A stretch of 54,192 nt of DNA. It comes from JBBDSJ01 sp040905025. GTDB lineage: Bacteria > Pseudomonadota > Gammaproteobacteria > Methylohalomonadales > Methylohalomonadaceae. Under the pieces are notes generated by a model. That model was not told the origin of the DNA. It was given only the letters and a program-made list of their open reading frames with translations, and did not search any database. Positions 9,099 to 16,980 of the stretch are shown one piece after another (the stretch's first letter is position 1; every line of letters starts with the position of its first letter). The position numbers and the translations under genes are program-made. The stretch covers positions 1 through 54,192 of the forward strand of contig JBBDSJ010000025.1 in assembly GCA_040905025.1 (NCBI GenBank), read 5' to 3'.

Positions 9099-9542
9099 AT
9101 GCAGTTCTATGACCGGTATACACTTCAACAGCGACATCGATTGCCTGATGCGAATCATCAGGCAATCGATGAGTATGCTGTCGTCGGAAATATTCCGGGC
9201 CATGAACTGAGTGACAGGCACCTCAACCGGCATGGACATGCGCCGGCGGAAATTGATTTTGAGGAAACGGATGATAATTATTTCGCCCTGATTTATACAG
9301 ATAGATACCGGATCAGTGATATTCATGTGAGCGTCAAGGACAGTATGCTGCTGGTTCAGTGTGGCGACCATCAGGGTTTCTGGAATAATTATCACGACAA
9401 AAACCATAATCTTATTGCCAGCCCAAGCATCGGCTTTTTATTGCCGGCCGATGCCGATACTACCGCGCTGAAAGTGACCCAGTCTAATGACACGATCAGG
9501 ATTGAAATTGGTAAAAGGCTGGCAGGACAGCATCAGGATTAG
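9099..9542 (+). CDS. Divergent Hsp20/alpha-crystallin-like protein
   Basis: The 147-residue protein shows the alpha-crystallin domain pattern: EIDFEETDDNYFALIYTD, ISDIHVSVKDSMLLVQCG, then a long His/Asn-rich loop, GFLLPADADTTALKVTQSND and TIRIEIGKRL near the end. The closing IXI tail of classical small heat-shock proteins is not visible. The start at 9099 is supported by AGGCGG at 9084-9089. It is 38 bp downstream of the phasin and is probably co-transcribed with it from the FNR-type promoter. In some other bacteria small heat-shock proteins are found on PHA granules, so a granule-protective role is a reasonable inference. A 37-base perfect hairpin lies inside the 5' coding region. A CS-domain protein of other function remains possible. 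Confidence 0.6.
   Translation: MQFYDRYTLQQRHRLPDANHQAIDEYAVVGNIPGHELSDRHLNRHGHAPAEIDFEETDDNYFALIYTDRYRISDIHVSVKDSMLLVQCGDHQGFWNNYHDKNHNLIASPSIGFLLPADADTTALKVTQSNDTIRIEIGKRLAGQHQD
9135..9171. repeat. Perfect 16-bp stem / 5-nt loop inverted repeat inside a coding region
   Basis: CATCGATTGCCTGATG (9135-9150), loop CGAAT, CATCAGGCAATCGATG (9156-9171). It begins 36 bases into the Hsp20-like gene and encodes HRLPDANHQAID. The stem has no mismatch and would form a very stable RNA hairpin early in the message, or a cruciform/operator in DNA. There is no T-tract, so it is not a simple terminator. Confidence 0.7.
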
Positions 9543-9762
9543 ATACACTTTTGGCGCACTGTTGAATCATGCTATGTTGCAGCGCGTCAATCTGTTTCAG
9601 GGCATTCGTCTTTCAAATCTACAACTGACTGAATTTCTGTACTAATCGATAGGTTTAGCCTGTTTCGCTCCTTGATATAGGGGGTCAGCTTTTCCACGGC
9701 TGCATTAGTGTCAATTACCATTTATAGTATTAGGCCAGCCAACTTTCTCCAAGGCCGGTCGC

Positions 9763-10527
9763 ATGAGTGCAAAACACCAGGTTATTGATTTCGACAAGGT
9801 CAAGGCAACTTGTGCCGAGTGTAATTTGTCTGAACTGTGTTTGCCACGGGGGCTGCATCGTGATGACTTGCTTGCATTCGAGAAAATGGCGCAACGATCA
9901 CGGCCATTGCATCGCGGTGAATATGTATTTGAAACCGGCGATGTATTCAGTGCCATCTATGCAGTTCGTTCAGGTATTATCAAGTTATATGCTGACGACG
10001 ATCACGGCGAAGAACGCATACTGGGTTTTTATTTGCCGGGTGAATTGCTCGGACTTGATGCCATTCATAGCGGTCGCCACGGTTGTTCCGCTCTGGCCAT
10101 TGAGACAAGCAGCGTTTGCGTTTTTTCCTATGACAGGTTTGAAGAAGCCTGTACGCATATTCACGGACTATGCCAGCAGATGTATCGACTGATGAGCCGC
10201 GAGATATCAACTGAAAATGAATTTTTGCTGATGTTGAAAAATAAAACAGCAGAACAGCGTATTGCCGGTTTTCTTGTCAATCTGGCTGCCCGCTATCAGC
10301 ATCTTGGTTATTCAGGTACTGAATTCAAGCTGCCGATGTCGCGCGAGGAAATAGGCAATTACCTTGGCCTGACTACCGAGACGGTGAGTCGCCTGTTCAG
10401 CAAGATGCAGCGTAATAATATTATTGATTCAAAACGTCACTATATAAAAATTAAAAGTAGTGCGCAGTTGCACGAGCTTGTTGGTGATTTTGTAGCAGAC
10501 AAAAACCAGTGTAATTCTGTAGCCTGA
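9763..10527 (+). CDS. fnr: FNR-type oxygen-sensing transcription regulator
   Basis: The 254-residue CRP/FNR-family protein has the [4Fe-4S] ligand pattern of E. coli FNR: Cys17, Cys20 and Cys26 in CAECNLSELC, with Cys119 (AIETSSVCVF) at the place of Cys122. A cyclic-nucleotide-like beta-barrel follows (PLHRGEYVFETGDVFSAIYA), then a C-terminal helix-turn-helix whose recognition helix ETVSRLF has the Glu, Ser and Arg that read TTGAT. It should bind TTGATNNNNATCAA as a dimer when oxygen is absent; two perfect boxes of this form lie in the window, before the phasin and between ccoI and the cco operon. It starts a two-gene run with the TauE/SafE-like gene (7-bp gap). The start at 9763 places the cysteines at the standard distance. 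Confidence 0.95.
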   Translation: MSAKHQVIDFDKVKATCAECNLSELCLPRGLHRDDLLAFEKMAQRSRPLHRGEYVFETGDVFSAIYAVRSGIIKLYADDDHGEERILGFYLPGELLGLDAIHSGRHGCSALAIETSSVCVFSYDRFEEACTHIHGLCQQMYRLMSREISTENEFLLMLKNKTAEQRIAGFLVNLAARYQHLGYSGTEFKLPMSREEIGNYLGLTTETVSRLFSKMQRNNIIDSKRHYIKIKSSAQLHELVGDFVADKNQCNSVA

Positions 10528-10534
10528 CAGCATT

Positions 10535-11269
10535 ATGCTTTCTGCGCTTGATCCCGGCAGTTTGCTGATCGCATTTACTCTGGGTTTGTTCAGTACCCTG
10601 CATTGCTGGGGGATGTGTGGCGGGATTATTACAGCACTCAGTCTCAACCTTTCCCAACCTGTCCGTGCACGCAAGTCGCTTTTGCTTGCTTACACTACTG
10701 CTTTTAATCTGGGCCGAATTGTCAGTTATGCATTGGCAGGGCTGCTGGGTGGCTTGCTTGGCAGCCTGGTCGTAATCACTACTGTCGCCGGCGGTCTGTT
10801 TATATTGCAGTTACTCGCCGGTGTTGTGCTTGTGTTTGCCGGTCTGCGGCTGGCCGGCTGGTCGCAAGGTTTGGCATTACTGGAACGTATGGGGCAGGGT
10901 GTCTGGCGCAAGTTGCAGCCGTTTGGCCGTTCGTTATTGCCTGTGAACACACTGCCGCGAGCGTTGGCTTTCGGCATGATCTGGGGCTTCCTGCCCTGCG
11001 GCCTGGTTTATTCGGCGTTGCTTTTGGCGGTGGCTACGGGTGATGCCATAGCCGGGGGCAGTCTGATGCTGGGCTTTGGCCTGGGCACATTACCCGGGAT
11101 GGTAGCTGCCGGTTTTGTTAGTGGCCGCCTCCAGCACTGGTTGCAGAAACCGCGTTTGCGGCAGATTGCAGGGATTATCCTGATTGGTTTCGGTTTGCTG
11201 GTGCCGCTGTTGCATCTGACGGGCTCGCATGGACATGAAGCTCATCAACACTCTCATGGTCAGCATTAG
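10535..11269 (+). CDS. TauE/SafE-like membrane protein of the cbb3-oxidase locus (COG2836 type)
   Basis: The 244-residue protein has about six membrane helices and the motif STLHCWGMCGG in the first helix, typical of the DsbD/TauE-related COG2836 proteins found beside cco genes. A second half repeats the pattern with GFLPCGLVYSALL. The C-terminus is rich in histidine (GSHGHEAHQHSHGQH), which could bind copper or another metal. Members of this group are thought to help with copper handling or cytochrome maturation for cbb3 oxidase; that role here is inferred from its place between fnr and ccoS/ccoI. Its last 95 bases overlap the 3' end of ccoS on the opposite strand. Confidence 0.8.
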   Translation: MLSALDPGSLLIAFTLGLFSTLHCWGMCGGIITALSLNLSQPVRARKSLLLAYTTAFNLGRIVSYALAGLLGGLLGSLVVITTVAGGLFILQLLAGVVLVFAGLRLAGWSQGLALLERMGQGVWRKLQPFGRSLLPVNTLPRALAFGMIWGFLPCGLVYSALLLAVATGDAIAGGSLMLGFGLGTLPGMVAAGFVSGRLQHWLQKPRLRQIAGIILIGFGLLVPLLHLTGSHGHEAHQHSHGQH

Positions 11270-11429
11270 TGGCTGAACTTGCGCCGACTTTATCGTCATC
11301 CATGAGTATTTGATAACCCGGCCCGTCAAGGTCGTCATACTGGCCGGACTGAATGGACCAGACAAATATACCGGCGATAATGATGACCAGAATAATAGAC
11401 AATGGAATTAGCAGGTAAAGAATTTCCAT
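11175..11429 (-). CDS. ccoS: cbb3-type cytochrome oxidase assembly protein CcoS
   Basis: The 84-residue protein has a single N-terminal membrane helix (MEILYLLIPLSIILVIIIAG) and the CcoS signature IQSGQYDDLDGPGYQILMDDD. It is required for cofactor insertion into cbb3 oxidase, probably together with the copper pump CcoI. Its ATG overlaps the ccoI stop by one base (TAATG), so the two are translationally coupled. The tail after the signature (about residues 50-84, rich in His, Ser and Ala) is longer than in many CcoS proteins and overlaps the end of the convergent TauE/SafE-like gene by 95 bp. Confidence 0.92.
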   Translation of the reverse strand: MEILYLLIPLSIILVIIIAGIFVWSIQSGQYDDLDGPGYQILMDDDKVGASSATNADHESVDELHVHASPSDATAAPANRNQSG

Positions 11430-13909
11430 TATGCTCCCGGCTGCTTGTTCAGACGACTGGAATTTGCGAGAACCAGAAGCGAACTACAGGACATGCCAAT
11501 AGCTGCCATCCAGGGCTGTACATAACCCGCCATTGCCAGCGGCAAGGCGAGGGTATTGTAACTCAGCGCCCAGAAAAGATTCTGTCTGATGACACTGGCA
11601 GTTTTGTCAGCGAGTTTGATAGCGCTGGCCAGGCATTGAATATCTTCATCCAGCATCAGTGCATCAGCCTGCCCGCGGCTGATATCCGCTCCGCGTCGCA
11701 TAACGACGGAAACATCTGCAACCGCCAGCACCGGGGCATCATTTATGCCATCACCGACCATGGCCACAATGGCCCCCTGACGCTGTAAATCACGCAGGTA
11801 ATTCATTTTATCCAGTGGATTCAATCCGCCGATACTATGCCCTATATCGAGTACGTTGCCGACGCTGGTTACTACCTGCTGCTGGTCACCGCTTAACAGC
11901 AGCGTGTTGCGATGATTCCTGTGCAATGCACTGATTAATGCAGCTGCGCCGGGCCGCAGACTGTCAATCAGGACAAATGCCGCCAGTAATTTCTCATCAT
12001 CAGCAAGCACAATCAGACTTTCCACCGCTTCACTGGAGAGCAGGGCCAATGGTTGACGGCAATGCCGGCCGATGCTTGCCTCAACAAACCCCGGTTTGCC
12101 AATAAAATATCGACGCCCCTGAATGACTGCCGACATGCCGGCGCCCGGCGTATTACTGACCAACTGCGCTGTTTCTTCAGGTTGGTCACCATAGGCGCGC
12201 AGCAGTGCTTTTGCAATTGGATGTTCTGACTGGCTTTCGATAATTGCCGCCAGCTTGAGGCACTCGCGGGCCGGCAGGTATGAAAATGTTTCGGTACGGC
12301 GCAGAGTCAAATGTCCATGTGTCAGCGTGCCGGTTTTATCAAAGGCAATATGCGTGACTTTTGCCAGTCGTTCGACTGCGGTGGCACTGGTCACGGCCAG
12401 ACCACGTTGCAGCAATCCGGACACGGCTGCTGTCAATGCGGTCGGTGTTGCGAGCGACAACGCACAAGGGCAGCTGACCACCAGTACAGCCACTGTGATT
12501 GGCAACCAGTGGCCGGGATCGTACTGCATCCAGAACAGTGCCGTGACCGAAGCCATGCATAAAACGCCGAGTACAAACCAGCCGGCTACACGGTCGGCCA
12601 TCTGGGTGGCAGCGGGTTTTTCCGATTGTGCATGTTCGACCAGACGCTGGATTTTTGCCAGCACCGAATCACGGCCAACATGCGTGACGCGTATACGCAG
12701 CGGGTTATCCACATTAATGCTGCCACCAATGACGGCATCACCCTCGCGCCGCAGCTTTGGCAGGTATTCACCGGTCAGCATCGACTCATCCAGAGCACCG
12801 CCACCATGCAGGATGACACCATCGGTGGGCACGGTTTCGCCCGGCAGAATCAACAATTCATCGTCTATACGAATATCCAGTACCGCTATCTCGACACTTC
12901 CGCCGTCAGGATTAAGTCGCCGGGCAGTAGCCGGCAGAATGCGTTTTAGCCGGTTTGCCTGCTCAATCGCGTGACGACGAACGCGGAACTCGGCAAAACG
13001 GCCAAGTAGCAACAAAAACACGAACATGGCAATGGTGTCGTAGTAGATTTCGCCCTGACCGGTAACAGTTGCGTGCAGACTGGCAAGAAAAGCCAGTCCG
13101 ATACCCAGCGTGACAGGGACATCCATACCAATGCGATGATTGCGTATATCGCGCCAGGCCCGCTGGGCAAATGGTATGGCTGAATAACCAATAACCGGCA
13201 AAACGAGGATCAGCGATGTCCACTTGAGGAAAGACTGCATCGTTGAATCCATGGCCATGCTGATGTCCGTATAAAAAGCCACGGCAATCATCATGATCTG
13301 CATGCCAAAAAGACCGGCAATGCCCAGTCGTCGCAACTGTGTCTGTTGCTCCTGGCGCAGCAGTTTCTCCTCTTCTTCGGCATGGTATGGAGAGGCGTGG
13401 TAGCCGATCGCGTGAATGGCAGCGAGTATGCGGCTGAGTTCTATTCGGGCTGGATCCCAGCGTACCCGGGCGCGATGGGTTGAATAATTGATCTGTACAG
13501 CAATAACGCCGTCCAGTTGATACAGATGTTTTTCATTCAGCCAGATGCATGCCGGACAGGTAATGCCTTCGATCAGCAACGAAGCTTCACATTCGCCATC
13601 CTCAAGTGGACGGACAAAATGTTGTTGCAGCCGCGGATCATCATAAATACGCAATTTATCCGGGATCAGTGGCTGTGAATCGGCAGTCGCTGCAGCGGCC
13701 GTTCGATGCCGGTAATAGTCATCCAGACCATAGTCGAGAATAGTCTGTGCGACTGCCAGGCAACCGTGGCAACAAACAGGCTGGGCAGCACCCTGATAAT
13801 CAACAAACAGACTGATTTCGTCCGGCACGGGCAAGCCGCAATGAAAGCAGGCCGTAATGGTTTCGCTATGGGGTGCAGCAGTGGTCCCGGGTGAAGTCAT
13901 TCTGCCCAT
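11429..13909 (-). CDS. ccoI: Copper-exporting P1B-type ATPase CcoI/CopA2 for cbb3 oxidase assembly
   Basis: The 826-residue protein has an N-terminal Cys-rich segment (CFHCGLPVP, VCCHGC), a heavy-metal-associated domain with ITCPACIWLNEK, eight expected membrane helices, the transport motif SCPCALSLATP, the phosphorylation site DKTGTLTHG and the hinge GDGINDAPVLA. The ACFHCGL...CCHGC start marks the CcoI/FixI branch, which delivers copper to the CuB site of CcoN rather than detoxifying it. It is read away from the ccoN operon, with an FNR box 74 bp before its start, and is followed directly by ccoS. An alternative start at the Met of MTSPG, three codons in, is equally possible. Confidence 0.95.
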   Translation of the reverse strand: MGRMTSPGTTAAPHSETITACFHCGLPVPDEISLFVDYQGAAQPVCCHGCLAVAQTILDYGLDDYYRHRTAAAATADSQPLIPDKLRIYDDPRLQQHFVRPLEDGECEASLLIEGITCPACIWLNEKHLYQLDGVIAVQINYSTHRARVRWDPARIELSRILAAIHAIGYHASPYHAEEEEKLLRQEQQTQLRRLGIAGLFGMQIMMIAVAFYTDISMAMDSTMQSFLKWTSLILVLPVIGYSAIPFAQRAWRDIRNHRIGMDVPVTLGIGLAFLASLHATVTGQGEIYYDTIAMFVFLLLLGRFAEFRVRRHAIEQANRLKRILPATARRLNPDGGSVEIAVLDIRIDDELLILPGETVPTDGVILHGGGALDESMLTGEYLPKLRREGDAVIGGSINVDNPLRIRVTHVGRDSVLAKIQRLVEHAQSEKPAATQMADRVAGWFVLGVLCMASVTALFWMQYDPGHWLPITVAVLVVSCPCALSLATPTALTAAVSGLLQRGLAVTSATAVERLAKVTHIAFDKTGTLTHGHLTLRRTETFSYLPARECLKLAAIIESQSEHPIAKALLRAYGDQPEETAQLVSNTPGAGMSAVIQGRRYFIGKPGFVEASIGRHCRQPLALLSSEAVESLIVLADDEKLLAAFVLIDSLRPGAAALISALHRNHRNTLLLSGDQQQVVTSVGNVLDIGHSIGGLNPLDKMNYLRDLQRQGAIVAMVGDGINDAPVLAVADVSVVMRRGADISRGQADALMLDEDIQCLASAIKLADKTASVIRQNLFWALSYNTLALPLAMAGYVQPWMAAIGMSCSSLLVLANSSRLNKQPGA

Positions 13910-13982
13910 AATCCGGTTACTTGATGAGGATTCTTATCATGCAGGATGGGACAATTTGACGCCTGCTAAAAAATTACTTTAT

Positions 13983-13996
13983 TTGATCTGGATCAA
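13983..13996. promoter_or_regulatory. FNR box between ccoI and the yip1-cco operon
   Basis: TTGAT-ctgg-ATCAA is a perfect, symmetric FNR site. It lies 74 bp before ccoI (minus) and 111 bp before the Yip1-family gene (plus), so it could serve either or both. For the plus strand a TATAAA-like -10 at 14062-14067 would put the box near -84, a class I-like distance; no strong -10 is seen at the class II distance on either strand. Confidence 0.7.
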
Positions 13997-14106
13997 GTTT
14001 GCATCCTGGTGGGCATGCGACCATGCCGCGTAGAAAATACCGGTTCTTCAAAACCGGAAATTATAAAGTCGGTAATACCGGCAGACTCGAGAGGGCAGTC
14101 TGGCAA

Positions 14107-14703
14107 ATGTTGCGGATTATCGGGCAGTTATTTATACAACCAGTCAAAGCCTGGCACAGCATCCGTGAACGCAATATCCCGGCGCAAGGGGCATTGGGTT
14201 TGACGCTGATACTGGCTGCTATACCGGCGGTCAGTGGCTATATCGGTACAACCCGTTTTGGCTGGCAGGTCGGTGGCAGTGTGCCGGTGCGACTCACAAC
14301 CGACAGCGCCGCATTGATCGCTGTCATTTACTATATTGTACTGGTTGCCGCTGTCTGTTCTGTTGCCTGGATGATTCGCTGGATGGGGCAGACTTATGGC
14401 GCTGATCAACCCTTCAGACGTTGTCTGATCCTGGCTGTATTTATTCCTGTACCGCTATTTCTGACTGGCGTAATGCAGATTTATCCACTGCTGTGGCTGA
14501 ATTTGATTGTCGGCATCCCCGCTACTGCCTATACCGTATTTCTTTTATATATCGGTATTCCAATCATGATGGAGATATCGGTAGAACGCGGATTCCTCTT
14601 CGCCAGTGCCGTGCTTGCCTTCGGTATGGTTGGACTAGTCGGTGTGCTGGCCGCTTCAGTTATTCTCTGGGGTATCGGGATTGGCCCTGCATTCACGATT
14701 TAG
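14107..14703 (+). CDS. Yip1-family integral membrane protein at the head of the cco operon
   Basis: The protein has about five membrane helices and the YIP1-family beginning MLRIIGQLFIQPVKAWHSIR followed by a Pro- and Gly-rich helix pattern. I chose the ATG at 14107 (198 residues) because it matches the usual family start and follows GAGAGG at about 14090. The open frame extends up to 13999, but that would place the start next to the FNR box. A 6-bp hairpin (14040-14057, CCGGTT...AACCGG) lies in the presumed leader. The gene ends 16 bp before ccoN. Its function is unknown; the position suggests a membrane role linked to oxidase assembly or to low-oxygen growth. Confidence 0.7.
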   Translation: MLRIIGQLFIQPVKAWHSIRERNIPAQGALGLTLILAAIPAVSGYIGTTRFGWQVGGSVPVRLTTDSAALIAVIYYIVLVAAVCSVAWMIRWMGQTYGADQPFRRCLILAVFIPVPLFLTGVMQIYPLLWLNLIVGIPATAYTVFLLYIGIPIMMEISVERGFLFASAVLAFGMVGLVGVLAASVILWGIGIGPAFTI

Positions 14704-14719
14704 GAGTTCATTAGCCATT

Positions 14720-16159
14720 ATGACGACAACCAGTACCGTTAAGAGTGATGAAACCTATAACTACAAGGTTGTACGCCAATTCGCCATCGTAACCATACTC
14801 TGGGGCATTATCGGCATGGCCGTTGGTGTTCTGATTGCTGCGCAACTCGCCTGGCCACAATTGAATTTTGATATTCCCTGGCTCACCTATGGCCGGTTAC
14901 GGGCCCTGCACACCAATGCGGTGATCTTTGCATTCGGCGGCAGTGCGCTGATGGCAACGTCATATTATGTGGTTCAACGCACCTGTCATGTGCGACTGGC
15001 TTTTGACAAACTGGCAGCATTCAGTTTCTGGGGCTGGCAGGCTGTTATTCTTTCTGCAGTTATCACATTACCGCTGGGCATTACCACGACCAAGGAATAT
15101 GCCGAACTCGAATGGCCAATAGATATTCTGATTACCCTGGTCTGGGTTTCATATGCGATAGTGTTTTTCACAACGATTGCCAGACGCCGTATTCAACATA
15201 TTTATGTAGCCAACTGGTTTTACGGCGCTTTCATTATCACCGTTGCGTTGCTGCATGTGGTCAACAGTGCTGCAATGCCGGTCAACTTGTTCAAATCATA
15301 CTCTGCTTATGCCGGTGTACAGGATGCCATGGTGCAATGGTGGTACGGGCATAATGCTGTAGGTTTCTTCCTTACCGCCGGATTCCTCGGCATGATGTAT
15401 TATTTTGTGCCAAAACAGGCAGAACGCCCTATTTACTCTTATCGATTATCCATCGTGCATTTCTGGGCACTGATATTTGTTTATATATGGGCCGGGCCTC
15501 ATCACCTGCATTACACGGCGTTGCCTGACTGGGCCCAGTCTCTGGGCATGGTCATGTCGTTAATCCTGCTGGCACCTTCCTGGGGTGGCATGATTAACGG
15601 CATCATGACGCTTTCCGGCGCCTGGGAAAAACTGCGTACTGATCCTGTTTTGAGATTTCTGATTGTTTCGTTGTCGTTTTATGGCATGTCGACCTTTGAA
15701 GGCCCGATGATGTCCATCAAAACGGTCAATGCGTTATCCCACTATACCGACTGGACAATCGGGCATGTCCATTCGGGCGCACTGGGCTGGGTCGCATTGA
15801 TTTCAATTGGCAGCATGTACTATCTCATTCCGCGTTTATACGGGCGCGAGATCTACAGCCAGAAACTGATTGAGTGGCACTTCTGGATCGCCTGTCTGGG
15901 GATTGTTCTCTATATCACTGCCATGTGGGTCGCCGGGATCATGCAGGGTTTGATGTGGCGTGCAGTAAATACTGACGGCACATTAACTTACAGTTTCATG
16001 GAGGCTGTGGCCGCAATGCATCCGTTCTATGTCATCAGGCTGCTGGGAGGGATCCTGTTCCTGGCGGGCATGCTTATCATGGCATGGAATTTGTGGCGTA
16101 CGGTAGCCGGGGCAAGACCTGTTACTGCAGCCATCCCGACGCCAGCTACCGCGCATTGA
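14720..16159 (+). CDS. ccoN: cbb3-type cytochrome c oxidase subunit I
   Basis: CcoN is the 479-residue catalytic subunit, with twelve expected membrane helices, two b-type hemes and CuB. Visible ligand regions are RALHTNAVIFAFGG (low-spin heme), WWYGHNAVGFFLT (CuB His), AGPHHLHYTALPDWAQ (two CuB His) and TDWTIGHVHSGALGWV (heme ligands). The ATG at 14720 follows AGGAG (14702-14706); frames extending upstream overlap yip1 and are not supported. It reduces oxygen to water with high affinity, which suits microaerobic growth, and is the first structural gene of ccoNOQPGH. Confidence 0.97.
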   Translation: MTTTSTVKSDETYNYKVVRQFAIVTILWGIIGMAVGVLIAAQLAWPQLNFDIPWLTYGRLRALHTNAVIFAFGGSALMATSYYVVQRTCHVRLAFDKLAAFSFWGWQAVILSAVITLPLGITTTKEYAELEWPIDILITLVWVSYAIVFFTTIARRRIQHIYVANWFYGAFIITVALLHVVNSAAMPVNLFKSYSAYAGVQDAMVQWWYGHNAVGFFLTAGFLGMMYYFVPKQAERPIYSYRLSIVHFWALIFVYIWAGPHHLHYTALPDWAQSLGMVMSLILLAPSWGGMINGIMTLSGAWEKLRTDPVLRFLIVSLSFYGMSTFEGPMMSIKTVNALSHYTDWTIGHVHSGALGWVALISIGSMYYLIPRLYGREIYSQKLIEWHFWIACLGIVLYITAMWVAGIMQGLMWRAVNTDGTLTYSFMEAVAAMHPFYVIRLLGGILFLAGMLIMAWNLWRTVAGARPVTAAIPTPATAH

Positions 16160-16168
16160 GATAACGAT

Positions 16169-16783
16169 ATGGCAACTGGACATGAAAAAATAGAAAAGAA
16201 TATTGGCCTGATGATCGTGCTGATACTTGCAGTCGTCCTGGTTGGCGGTCTGGTACAGATTGTGCCGTTATTTTTTATGCCGGCGATGACGCAACCCGTC
16301 GAAGGCCTGAAACCCTATACTGCATTGCAACTGGCTGGTCGCGATATTTATATTCGTGAATCCTGTATGGCTTGTCATTCACAAATGATCAGACCATTCA
16401 GGGCCGAGACAGAACGCTATGGTCACTATTCAGTTGCGGGCGAGTTTGTTTATGACCGGCCATTTCAGTGGGGTTCCAAACGCACGGGACCGGATCTGGC
16501 GCGGGTGGGTGGCCGCTACAGTGATGAGTGGCATGAAGTACATCTGATCAATCCACGCGATGTAGTCCCTGAGTCCATCATGCCGGGTTATCCATGGCTG
16601 GCCGAGAACATGCTTGATCCGGACAGCATACAGCCGCGTATGCGGGCTTTACGCAGACTGGGCACACCCTATTCCGATGAGGAAATAGAAAAAGCACCAC
16701 AGCAACTCGAGAATAAAACCGAGATGGAAGCCATTATTGCGTACTTGCAGGTTCTTGGTACCTCAATCAAAACGAGACGTTGA
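16169..16783 (+). CDS. ccoO: cbb3-type cytochrome c oxidase subunit II (monoheme c)
   Basis: The 204-residue subunit has one N-terminal membrane anchor (about residues 13-37) and a periplasmic cytochrome c domain with a single heme site, ESCMACHSQMIRPF. A distal Met in SIMPGYPWL is the likely sixth ligand. The phrases YGHYSVAGEFVYDRPFQWGSK and GPDLARVGGRYSDEWH are conserved in CcoO. It passes electrons from CcoP to CcoN. It starts 9 bp after ccoN and is followed at 2 bp by ccoQ. Confidence 0.97.
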   Translation: MATGHEKIEKNIGLMIVLILAVVLVGGLVQIVPLFFMPAMTQPVEGLKPYTALQLAGRDIYIRESCMACHSQMIRPFRAETERYGHYSVAGEFVYDRPFQWGSKRTGPDLARVGGRYSDEWHEVHLINPRDVVPESIMPGYPWLAENMLDPDSIQPRMRALRRLGTPYSDEEIEKAPQQLENKTEMEAIIAYLQVLGTSIKTRR

Positions 16784-16785
16784 TC

Positions 16786-16980
16786 ATGGATCTGGGTTTT
16801 ATACACAGCCTCTGGACTTTGTTTATCCTGATAATCTTTATCGGAATAGTTGTATTTGTATGTCAGCGCGATCGGCGCAAATACTATGAAGACGCCGGAC
16901 GCATTCCGCTTGATGAAGACAAGGACAGTAACGCATCAGGTCATTCACACAAGAACATGAGCGATAAAGATAATGTTTGA
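16786..16980 (+). CDS. ccoQ: cbb3-type oxidase small subunit CcoQ
   Basis: This 64-residue protein has a single membrane helix (LWTLFILIIFIGIVVFV) and the CcoQ-like motif RDRRKYYEDAGRIPLDED. The ATG at 16786 lies 2 bp after the ccoO stop, and the reading frame overlaps ccoP by 8 bp. CcoQ stabilises the complex in several proteobacteria and is not catalytic. Confidence 0.9.
   Translation: MDLGFIHSLWTLFILIIFIGIVVFVCQRDRRKYYEDAGRIPLDEDKDSNASGHSHKNMSDKDNV

Noticed and set aside
16781..16796. TTGATCATGGATC as an FNR-like site
   Set aside because: Spacing and right half do not fit the consensus and it lies at the ccoO/ccoQ junction inside an operon.
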